Assembly (NCBI GenBank): GCA_001298555.1
Contig: LJCW01000339.1
Location: forward strand, 1-44,661
DNA from: Actinobacteria bacterium OV450
GTDB lineage: Bacteria > Actinomycetota > Actinomycetes > Streptomycetales > Streptomycetaceae
Direction of reading: 5' to 3'
DNA: 44,661 nt
Both the position numbers and the translations under genes were made by a program. The notes under the pieces were generated by a model. The model did not search any database. It worked only from the letters and a program-made list of their open reading frames with translations, and was not told the DNA's origin. Shown in pieces: positions 8,578 through 15,533 of the stretch (its first letter is position 1; every line of letters starts with the position of its first letter).

Positions 8578-9240
8578 GTGTCCGTTCTTCTCGAGCAGCC
8601 CGCAAGCCTGGTCGCCTACCGCCCGAACAAGCCGACGGCCATGGTCGTCGTGGCCGACCCGCGCGTGCGTTCCACCGTGACCCGTCATCTGTGGGCCCTC
8701 GGAGTACGTGACGTGATCGAGGCGTCGTCCATCGCGGAGGCCCGCCCCCCCGTGGGCAGCCCGCGCGACATCTGCGTGGCCGACGTCCACCTGCCCGACG
8801 GCTCCGGTCTCACCCTGCTCTCCGAGACGCGGGCCGCCGGCTGGCCGAACGGCCTGGCCCTGTCCGCCGCCGACGACATCGGCGCCGTGCGCAACGCCCT
8901 CGCGGGCGGCGTGAAGGGCTACGTCGTCACCGGCACACGTACCAACATCGGGCTCCCCACCCGGCCCGGCGCCGCCCCCATCGGTGCTGCCGCCGCCCGT
9001 ATGCACCGCCGCCCCCCGGGTGCCCCGAGCCACCCGGGCGGCTACCGCGAGCTCTCCGGCCGCGAGGTCGAGGTCCTGCGCCTCGTCGCGGAGGGCCAGT
9101 CCAACAAGGCCATCGGCGTCTCGATGGGCCTGTCCGCCCTGACCGTCAAGTCCCACCTCGCCCGGATCGCCCGCAAGCTGGGCACCGGCGACCGGGCCGG
9201 GATGGTCGCCGTCGCACTGCGCACCGGAATCATCCACTGA
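8578..9240 (+). CDS. Orphan response regulator, receiver plus LuxR-type HTH
   Basis: A 220-residue two-domain regulator. Residues about 20-135 form a receiver-like domain with the probable phospho-acceptor Asp69 in CVADVHLPDGSG. Residues about 158-220 form a LuxR/GerE DNA-binding domain: LSGREVEVLRLVAEGQSNKAIG followed by LTVKSHLARIARKLGTGDR. The acidic pocket normally shows two adjacent acidic residues at the end of the first strand, but here only Asp27 is present (VVVADP), so phosphorylation may be atypical. The linker contains Gly/Pro/Ala-rich sequence. The GTG start at 8578 follows AGGAGG at 8567-8572. No histidine kinase gene is adjacent. The target genes are unknown. Confidence 0.85.
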   Translation: MSVLLEQPASLVAYRPNKPTAMVVVADPRVRSTVTRHLWALGVRDVIEASSIAEARPPVGSPRDICVADVHLPDGSGLTLLSETRAAGWPNGLALSAADDIGAVRNALAGGVKGYVVTGTRTNIGLPTRPGAAPIGAAAARMHRRPPGAPSHPGGYRELSGREVEVLRLVAEGQSNKAIGVSMGLSALTVKSHLARIARKLGTGDRAGMVAVALRTGIIH

Positions 9241-9378
9241 CACCACCCGGCGGTTCCCGGGCAGACCCCCCCCGGCCACCGCCGGGAGGGACCCCGGGGG
9301 AAAGCCGGTGATGCGGCCCGCCCGCGCCTCGCGCCCGTCGACGGAACGTTCCGGCGACGGGCGCGGCACATCCACGGA

Positions 9379-9384
9379 TACCCT
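9379..9384 (+). promoter_or_regulatory. Candidate -10 of a leaderless promoter for RNase D
   Basis: TACCCT ends six bases before the GTG start at 9391. No Shine-Dalgarno sequence is visible, so transcription may begin at the start codon. Confidence 0.35.
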
Positions 9385-9390
9385 TGAGCG

Positions 9391-10662
9391 GTGACCGACG
9401 CCCAAGAGACCGCAGCAGACCTGCGCACCACCACCGGGGGCGGCCCCCCGGACGACGTCGAAAAGGCGCCGATTCCGTTGCTCGAACCCCGTGAGGGGAT
9501 CCCTCCGGTGGTCGCCGACGAGGACGCACTCGCCCGGGTGGTCGCGGCCTTCGCCGCGGGCACCGGGCCCGTGGCCGTCGACGCCGAGCGCGCCTCCGGA
9601 TACCGCTACGGCCAGCGCGCCTATCTGGTGCAGCTACGCCGCGAGGGCGCAGGATCCGCGCTGATCGACCCGGTCGGCTGCCCCGACCTGTCCGCACTGG
9701 GCGAGGCCCTGTCCTCCGCCGAGTGGATCCTGCACGCCGCCACCCAGGACCTGCCGTGCCTGCGCGAAATAGGCATGGTGCCCACCTCCCTGTTCGACAC
9801 CGAGCTGGCCGGCCGCCTCGCCGGCTTCCCGCGGGTCGGACTCGGCGCGATGGTCGAGAGCGTGCTCGGCTACGCGCTGGAGAAGGGTCACTCCGCAGTC
9901 GACTGGTCCACCCGGCCCCTGCCCGAGCCGTGGCTGCGCTATGCCGCGCTCGACGTGGAGCTGCTGGTGGACCTGCGGGACGCGCTGGAGAAGGAACTGG
10001 ACCGGCAGGGCAAGCTGGAATGGGCCCGGCAGGAGTTCGACGCCATCGCCGCCGCCCCGCCCGCGCCGCCGCGCAAGGACCCCTGGCGCCGTACGTCCGG
10101 CATGCACAAGGTGCGCCGGCGCCGGCAGATGGCCGTCGTACGGGAGCTGTGGGAGTCCCGGGACCGGATCGCCCAGCGGCGTGACGTGTCGCCCGGCAAG
10201 GTGCTCGGGGACGCAGCGATCGTCGAGGCGGCGCTCGCGCTCCCGGCGAACGTGCACGCGCTCCAGGCGCTGCCCGGGTACGGGCAGCGGATGGGACGGC
10301 GCCAGCTGGAGCAGTGGATGGCCGCCGTGGACCGGGCGAAGGCGCTGCCCGAGAGCGCACTGCCGCAGCCGGGGGCGACCCCGGCCGGTCCGCCGCCGCC
10401 GCGCTCCTGGGCGGACAAGGACCCGGCGGCCGCGGCGCGGCTGGCGGCGGCGCGGACCGCCGTCTCGGCGCTCGCGGAGGGGCTGAACCTGCCCCAGGAG
10501 AACCTGATCACCCCGGACACGGTCCGCCGGCTGTGCTGGGAGCCGCCGCAGCGACTCGAACCGGAGACGGTGGCGCAGGCCCTCGCGGGCTACGGCGCCC
10601 GCCCGTGGCAGATCCAGCAGGTGACGCCGGTGCTGGTGACGGCCCTGGCCGCGACCGCCTGA
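9391..10662 (+). CDS. rnd: Ribonuclease D (DEDD 3'-5' exonuclease with HRDC domain)
   Basis: A 423-residue cytoplasmic exoribonuclease that trims 3' ends of stable RNA precursors. The DEDD active site is visible: the D-x-E of VAVDAERASGY, the middle Asp in ATQDLPCLREIG, and the YxxxD of LRYAALDVELLVDL. The segment GLGAMVESVLGY fits the family. An HRDC domain follows (about residues 240-310, RELWESRDRIAQRRDVSPGK through LQALPGYG). A C-terminal part of about 100 residues with a Pro-rich linker is typical of actinobacterial members. The start is GTG 9391, probably leaderless. A strong intrinsic terminator lies 14 bases past the stop. Confidence 0.93.
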   Translation: MTDAQETAADLRTTTGGGPPDDVEKAPIPLLEPREGIPPVVADEDALARVVAAFAAGTGPVAVDAERASGYRYGQRAYLVQLRREGAGSALIDPVGCPDLSALGEALSSAEWILHAATQDLPCLREIGMVPTSLFDTELAGRLAGFPRVGLGAMVESVLGYALEKGHSAVDWSTRPLPEPWLRYAALDVELLVDLRDALEKELDRQGKLEWARQEFDAIAAAPPAPPRKDPWRRTSGMHKVRRRRQMAVVRELWESRDRIAQRRDVSPGKVLGDAAIVEAALALPANVHALQALPGYGQRMGRRQLEQWMAAVDRAKALPESALPQPGATPAGPPPPRSWADKDPAAAARLAAARTAVSALAEGLNLPQENLITPDTVRRLCWEPPQRLEPETVAQALAGYGARPWQIQQVTPVLVTALAATA

Positions 10663-10676
10663 CGCACCCCGCCCCG

Positions 10677-10708
10677 AAGAGCCCCCGGCCGACAGGCCGG
10701 GGGCTCTT
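10677..10708 (+). terminator. Intrinsic terminator after RNase D
   Basis: A perfect 14-bp stem (10677-10690 with 10695-10708) surrounds a GACA loop. It sits just past the RNase D stop and ends in CTCTTGC. Confidence 0.85.
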
Positions 10709-10807
10709 GCCGTCCCGGTCCGTCCCCGGCCGGCGCGGCGGGCCCCGGGCGGAGTGTGACGTTCGCCGCTCCTCCCGGAGGGGGTGTCCACTCCGGTTAC
10801 CGGCAAG

Positions 10808-10813
10808 TAGCAT
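10808..10813 (+). promoter_or_regulatory. Candidate -10 for the fadAB operon
   Basis: TAGCAT matches the TANNNT form of Streptomyces vegetative -10 elements. A weak -35-like TGTCCA lies 17 bases upstream at 10785-10790. This would give a leader of about 70 bases to the GTG at 10889. Confidence 0.4.
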
Positions 10814-10888
10814 GGCCGGGTGAGCGGGCGCTCAGCGATGGGCCGCCCCCGCGCAGCAGTGCACACCCGCACCTGGAGGAGAGCCAAC

Positions 10889-12115
10889 GTGCCTCGTACC
10901 GTCAGGGACGTCGTCTTCGTCGACGGCGTCCGCACCCCGTTCGGCAAGGCGGGCCCGAAGGGCATCTACCACGAGACCCGCGCCGACGACCTCGTCGTGA
11001 AGGCGATCCGGGAGCTGCTGCGCCGCAACCCGGACCTGGACCCCAAGAAGATCGACGAGGTCGCCATCGCCGCGACCACGCAGATCGGTGACCAGGGCCT
11101 GACGCTGGGCCGTACCGCCGGCATCCTCGCGGGCCTCCCGCAGTCCGTCCCGGGCTACTCCATCGACCGCATGTGCGCCGGCGCGCTGACCGCCGTGACC
11201 GCCGTCGCGGGCGGTGTGGCCTTCGGTGCGTACGACGTCGCCCTCGCCGGCGGTGTCGAGCACATGGGCCGCCACCCCATGGGCGAGGGCGTGGACCCGA
11301 ACCCGCGCTTCGTCTCCGAGAAGCTGGTCGACGAGTCCGCCCTGTTCATGGGCATGACCGCCGAGAACCTGCACGACCGGTACCCGACGATCACCAAGCT
11401 CCGCGCCGACGAGTACGCCGTGCGCTCGCAGGAGAAGGCCGCCAAGGCGTACGCCGACGGCAAGATCCAGCAGGACCTGGTCCCGATCTCGGTGCGCAAC
11501 ACCAACGAGGCGGCCGGTGAGACGGGCTGGGGCCTGGTCACCACCGACGAGCCGATGCGCCCGGGCACCACGCTGGAGAACCTGGCCGGCCTGAAGACCC
11601 CGTTCCGTACGCACGGCCGGGTCACCGCGGGCAACGCCGCCGGTCTCAACGACGGTGCCACCGCCGCGATCATCGCGTCCGAGGACTTCGCCCGCGAGAA
11701 CAACCTCCCGGTCAAGATGCGCCTCGTCTCGTACTCCTTCGCGGGTGTCGAGCCGGAGGTCATGGGCTACGGCCCGATCCCGGCCACCGAGAAGGCCCTC
11801 GCCCAGGCCGGCCTGTCCATCGAGGACATAGGCCTGTTCGAGGTCAACGAGGCGTTCGCCGTCCAGGTCCTCGCCTTCCTGGAGCACTACGGCATCGCCG
11901 ACGACGACGCCCGCGTCAACCAGTACGGCGGCGCGATCGCGTTCGGCCACCCGCTGGCCTCCTCCGGCGTCCGCCTGATGACTCAGCTGGCCCGCCAGTT
12001 CGAGGAGCAGCCGCACGTCCGCTACGGCCTGACCACCATGTGCGTCGGCTTCGGCATGGGCGCCACGGTCATCTGGGAGAACCCGCACTTCAACGCCGAG
12101 GGAGACTCCAAGTGA
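10889..12115 (+). CDS. fadA: Acetyl-CoA acyltransferase (thiolase), beta-oxidation
   Basis: A 408-residue thiolase that cleaves 3-ketoacyl-CoA to acetyl-CoA and a shortened acyl-CoA. The nucleophilic Cys96 is in SIDRMCAGALTAV. The C-terminal motifs NEAFAVQVLAF, QYGGAIAFGHPLASSG (catalytic His) and LTTMCVGFGMGATVIWE (second Cys) are intact. The GTG at 10889 follows GGAGGAG at 10875-10881. In-frame upstream sequence from 10820 gives an Arg-rich extension unlike thiolases, so I rejected it. The stop overlaps the GTG start of fadB (GTGA at 12112-12115), which indicates translational coupling in a two-gene beta-oxidation operon. Confidence 0.93.
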   Translation: MPRTVRDVVFVDGVRTPFGKAGPKGIYHETRADDLVVKAIRELLRRNPDLDPKKIDEVAIAATTQIGDQGLTLGRTAGILAGLPQSVPGYSIDRMCAGALTAVTAVAGGVAFGAYDVALAGGVEHMGRHPMGEGVDPNPRFVSEKLVDESALFMGMTAENLHDRYPTITKLRADEYAVRSQEKAAKAYADGKIQQDLVPISVRNTNEAAGETGWGLVTTDEPMRPGTTLENLAGLKTPFRTHGRVTAGNAAGLNDGATAAIIASEDFARENNLPVKMRLVSYSFAGVEPEVMGYGPIPATEKALAQAGLSIEDIGLFEVNEAFAVQVLAFLEHYGIADDDARVNQYGGAIAFGHPLASSGVRLMTQLARQFEEQPHVRYGLTTMCVGFGMGATVIWENPHFNAEGDSK

Positions 12116-14241
12116 GCACCACCGCCGAGCTCCTGAAGGGTGCGGCCGAGCTGTTCCCGGACGAGGTCGTCACGTCCGCGCACGTCCGTCACCTGGACCT
12201 GCCGTTCGGCGCCGGGCGCTTCGCGCTCATCACGCTGGACAACGGCTTCGACCACACCAAGCCGACCACCTTCGGCCCGCAGTCGCTGGCCAACCTGAAC
12301 GCCGCGATCGACCAGGTCGAGCAGGAGGCCCTCGCGGGCTCCATCGTCGGCGCGGGCATCACCGGCAAGCCGTTCATCTTCGCGGTCGGCGCCGACCTCA
12401 AGGGTGTCGAGCTGCTCAAGCAGCACGACGAGGCGCTCGCCATCGGCAAGGGCGGCCACGACGTCTTCAAGCGCCTCTCGGCGCTGGCCGTCCCCACCTT
12501 CGCGTACTACAACGGCGCGGCGATGGGCGGCGGTGTCGAGGTCGGTCTGCACTGCAGCTACCGCACCGTCTCGAAGGCCATCCCGGCCTTCTCGCTGCCC
12601 GAGGTCTTCCTCGGTCTGGTACCGGGCTGGGGCGGCTGCGCCATCCTCCCGAACCTGATCGGCGCGGAGCGCGCGGTCTCGGTGATCATCGAGAACTCGC
12701 TGAACCAGAACCGTCAGCTCAAGGGCAAGCAGGTCTTCGAGCTCGGCATCGCCGACGCGATCTTCGAGGGCGCGGACTTCCTGGAGCAGTCGCTCCTGTG
12801 GACCGCCCGGGTCCTCACCGGCGAGACCGAGGTCGTACGCGCCGAGGTGGACCGCGGCGAGGCCTGGGACGCGGCCGTCGCCAAGGGCCGCTTCATCGCG
12901 GACTCCAAGGTGCACGGCGCCGCTCCGGCCGCCTACCGCGCGCTGGACATCATCGCCGCGGCCAAGGACGGCGACCTCCAGGCCGGCTTCGACGCCGAGG
13001 ACAAGGCCCTGGCCGACCTCATCATGGGCGGCGAGCTGCGCTCGGGCATCTACGCCTTCAACCTGGTCCAGAAGCGCGCCAAGCGCCCGGCCGGCGCCCC
13101 GGACAAGTCGCTGGCCCGTCCGGTCACCAAGGTCGGCGTCGTCGGCGCGGGCCTGATGGCCTCGCAGCTGGCGCTGCTCTTCCTGCGCCGCCTGGAGGTG
13201 CCGGTGGTCCTCACCGACATCGACCAGGAGCGCGTGGACAAGGGCGTGGGCTACGTCCACGCCGAGATCCAGAAGCTGCTCGGCAAGGGCCGCATCAACC
13301 AGGACAAGGCGAACCGCCTGACCGCCCTGGTGAGCGGTGTCCTGGACAAGGCCGAGGGCTTCGCGGACGCGGACTTCATCATCGAGGCCGTGTTCGAGGA
13401 GATGTCCGTCAAGCAGAAGGTGTTCGCGGAGGTCGAGGCGGTCGCCCCGGCGCACGCGATCCTCGCCACCAACACCTCCTCGCTGTCGGTGTCGGAGATG
13501 GCCTCGAAGCTCCAGCACCCGGAGCGCGTGGTCGGCTTCCACTTCTTCAACCCGGTCGCGATCCTCCCGCTGCTGGAGATCGTCCGCGGTGAGCAGACCG
13601 ACGACGCGTCGCTGGCCACGGCCTTCGGTGTCGCCAGGAAGCTGAAGAAGACCGCCGTTCTGACGAAGGACGCCCCGGCGTTCGTCGTGAACCGCATCCT
13701 GACCCGCTTCATGGGCGAGATCCAGAACGTCATCGACGAGGGCACCCCGGTCGTCACGGCGGAGAAGGCCATCGAGCCGCTCGGCCTGCCGATGTCCCCG
13801 CTGGTGCTGCTGGAGCTCGTGGGCCCGGCGATCGGTCTGCACGTCTCCGAGACCCTGAACCGCGCCTTCCCGGAGCGCTTCACCGTCTCCCCGAACCTGG
13901 CGGCGGTCGTCAAGGCCGGCAAGCGCGGCTTCTACGTCTACGATTCCGGCAAGCCGGAGCTGGACCCCGAGGTCGCCGCGCTCCTGGTCCAGGGCGACTC
14001 GGTCCTGACCGAGGAGCAGGTCCGCGACCGCGTCCTGGACGCGGTGGCGCAGGAGATCGGCCTGATGCTGGAGGAGGGTGTCGTGGCCGAGGCCCAGGAC
14101 ATCGACCTCTGCCTCATCACGGGTGCCGGCTGGCCCTTCCACCTGGGCGGCATCACGCCGTACCTGGACCGCGAAGGCGTCTCGGAGCGCGTGAACGGCA
14201 AGAAGTTCCTCGCCCCCGGCCTGGCGAGCGTCCCGGCCTGA
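12112..14241 (+). CDS. fadB: Fatty acid oxidation multifunctional protein (enoyl-CoA hydratase / 3-hydroxyacyl-CoA dehydrogenase)
   Basis: A 709-residue protein of the FadB/FadJ type. The N-terminal ~300 residues form a crotonase domain (oxyanion segment AVGADLKGVELL, then NGAAMGGGVEVGLHC and LPEVFLGLVPGWGG) that hydrates 2-enoyl-CoA. From about residue 340, the NAD-binding motif VGVVGAGLMASQLA begins the 3-hydroxyacyl-CoA dehydrogenase. Its catalytic His is in GFHFFNPVAILPLLEIV, followed by the dimerisation domain with DAPAFVVNRILTRF and the GKRGFYVY segment. The start is GTG 12112, overlapping the fadA stop by four bases. With FadA it catalyses the last three steps of a beta-oxidation round. 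Confidence 0.94.
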   Translation: MSTTAELLKGAAELFPDEVVTSAHVRHLDLPFGAGRFALITLDNGFDHTKPTTFGPQSLANLNAAIDQVEQEALAGSIVGAGITGKPFIFAVGADLKGVELLKQHDEALAIGKGGHDVFKRLSALAVPTFAYYNGAAMGGGVEVGLHCSYRTVSKAIPAFSLPEVFLGLVPGWGGCAILPNLIGAERAVSVIIENSLNQNRQLKGKQVFELGIADAIFEGADFLEQSLLWTARVLTGETEVVRAEVDRGEAWDAAVAKGRFIADSKVHGAAPAAYRALDIIAAAKDGDLQAGFDAEDKALADLIMGGELRSGIYAFNLVQKRAKRPAGAPDKSLARPVTKVGVVGAGLMASQLALLFLRRLEVPVVLTDIDQERVDKGVGYVHAEIQKLLGKGRINQDKANRLTALVSGVLDKAEGFADADFIIEAVFEEMSVKQKVFAEVEAVAPAHAILATNTSSLSVSEMASKLQHPERVVGFHFFNPVAILPLLEIVRGEQTDDASLATAFGVARKLKKTAVLTKDAPAFVVNRILTRFMGEIQNVIDEGTPVVTAEKAIEPLGLPMSPLVLLELVGPAIGLHVSETLNRAFPERFTVSPNLAAVVKAGKRGFYVYDSGKPELDPEVAALLVQGDSVLTEEQVRDRVLDAVAQEIGLMLEEGVVAEAQDIDLCLITGAGWPFHLGGITPYLDREGVSERVNGKKFLAPGLASVPA

Positions 14242-14256
14242 GGCTGAACGCCCCCG

Positions 14257-14287
14257 ACGCCCGTCCCCCTCACGCGGGGGCGGGCGT
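14257..14287 (+). terminator. Intrinsic terminator after fadB
   Basis: A 12-bp stem (14257-14268 with 14276-14287) contains one G-T pair and a 7-base loop. It lies 15 bases past the fadB stop. Confidence 0.7.
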
Positions 14288-14322
14288 CCGCCGTTGCGCG
14301 GGCGTCCGCCGTTGCGCGGGCG
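14281..14322 (+). repeat. 18-bp tandem repeat, about 2.3 copies
   Basis: The unit CGGGCGTCCGCCGTTGCG occurs at 14281-14298 and again at 14299-14316, followed by a partial third copy. It overlaps the right arm of the fadB terminator. Confidence 0.85.
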
Positions 14323-14380
14323 GCCCCGGCAGCCGGACCCGGCGGCTGGGCCGCCCGTAGGGGCTGGCAGAATACGGTCC

Positions 14381-15424
14381 ATGGCGGATGGCAAGACACC
14401 TTTCAGCCGCCGGAGCCTGCTGTTCGCAGGTGGTGCGGCGGCCGCCGGCCTCACCACGGGCGGTCTGTCCTGGGCACTGCGCGCCGGGGCCGGCGAGCAG
14501 GACGCCGGCGTACCGCCGCTGGCCGGCGAGTTCGACATGCGGACCGGTAGCCAACTGCTCGCCCCGACCCCGCTGTTCAATACGACGGGACCGCAGTCGT
14601 TCGCGTTCGACGACACGAACGGCCAGGTCTACACACTGCAGACCGTTCAGGACGGCATCCGGCTCGACGACGAGGAGGAGCCGGTCGACTCGGCGGACCG
14701 CAAGTCTTCCGGCGATATGTGCCTCACCCGGCTGAGCAGTTCGGGGAAAACGCTCGGGCATATGTATCTGCGCGGCTTCGGCCACGGAATTTCCTGCGGT
14801 GTCGAGCCTACGGGCCCGCGCACGTACATATGGGTGGAGGGCCGCGCCGAAGCGGAGCGCGGCTACGGGCGCACCGTGGTCCGCGTGCCGTTCAAGGACG
14901 GCTCGGTCCTTGACAGCGCCGATGACTCCGTCCACCATTTCGATCCGGTTCCCGGCTCCACCGACGTCTGCCCCGCGCTCGACCTGCCCGGTGAGCGGGT
15001 GCTGGTGAGCCACGAGGAGGAGGGCGTGCACCGGTTCTCGGTGTACGGGATGGCGGATTTCCTGGCCGGGCGCGTCGACGCCGCGCAGGTCATCAAGGCC
15101 GGGGTGCAGGTCAGGCAGGAGGAGTGGTTCCAGGGCTGCGCCCTGTACGGGAACTACGTGTACGTGCTGACCGGCGGCCCGTACACCGGCGACAAGGGTG
15201 ACAATCCGCGGAAGTCCGGCGGAAATACTTACGTCTCCGCAATTGACGTGCGCACCGGCAAGGCACAGCGGCGTCACCACGTGACGGTGGCCCGGGATCT
15301 GGTGTACCGGGAGCCCGAGGGAATCGCGATCTCCATGGCCGGCGGACGGCCGGCATTGGTCATCGGATTTTCCGTGAAGACGAAGGACCGGCGCGAGCTG
15401 GCGCTGTATCGCTTCACGGCCTGA
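14381..15424 (+). CDS. Tat-exported protein resembling teichoic acid biosynthesis protein C (TagC-like)
   Basis: A 347-residue protein with a twin-arginine signal: FSRRSLLFAGG, then a hydrophobic stretch to about residue 35. The mature part (GSQLLAPTPLFNTTGPQSFAFDDTNGQVYTLQ..., GISCGVEPTGPRTYIWVEG, FQGCALYGNYVYVLTGGPY, EPEGIAI near the end) reads as a beta-rich, probably propeller-like fold. It resembles proteins labelled teichoic acid biosynthesis protein C or phage-tail-like proteins in Streptomyces. I recognise the family only loosely. The gene stands directly before a TagF-type polymerase, which supports a cell-wall polymer role. A possible leaderless -10 (CAGAAT) precedes the ATG at 14381. 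The enzymatic function is unknown. Confidence 0.7.
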   Translation: MADGKTPFSRRSLLFAGGAAAAGLTTGGLSWALRAGAGEQDAGVPPLAGEFDMRTGSQLLAPTPLFNTTGPQSFAFDDTNGQVYTLQTVQDGIRLDDEEEPVDSADRKSSGDMCLTRLSSSGKTLGHMYLRGFGHGISCGVEPTGPRTYIWVEGRAEAERGYGRTVVRVPFKDGSVLDSADDSVHHFDPVPGSTDVCPALDLPGERVLVSHEEEGVHRFSVYGMADFLAGRVDAAQVIKAGVQVRQEEWFQGCALYGNYVYVLTGGPYTGDKGDNPRKSGGNTYVSAIDVRTGKAQRRHHVTVARDLVYREPEGIAISMAGGRPALVIGFSVKTKDRRELALYRFTA

Positions 15425-15476
15425 GAACGTTGGCCGTGAGTTAACCCGGCGTTTTTCGGCCATCCATACGGCTGCT

Positions 15477-15482
15477 TATACT
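15477..15482 (+). promoter_or_regulatory. Candidate -10 for the tagF-type gene
   Basis: TATACT lies in a relatively AT-rich gap upstream of 15534. The -35 region is poor (TTTCGG at 17 bases), so this is a weak call. Confidence 0.3.
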
Positions 15483-15533
15483 ACTGCGACACTTCACAGC
15501 ATCCTTATACCTCCACGGGGGAGGCACCGCACC

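Noticed and set aside
12022..14616. An 864-codon open frame antisense to fadB
   Set aside because: It mirrors fadB codon bias, its residues are repetitive Arg/Asp/Gly/Val/Leu sequence without motifs, and fadB on the other strand is unmistakable. The same holds for long antisense frames over 15441-17585, 33952-37032 and 40431-43184.
14381..15424. Phage remnant, because of resemblance to tail-like proteins
   Set aside because: No other phage genes are nearby, it has a Tat signal, and the neighbours are cell wall genes.
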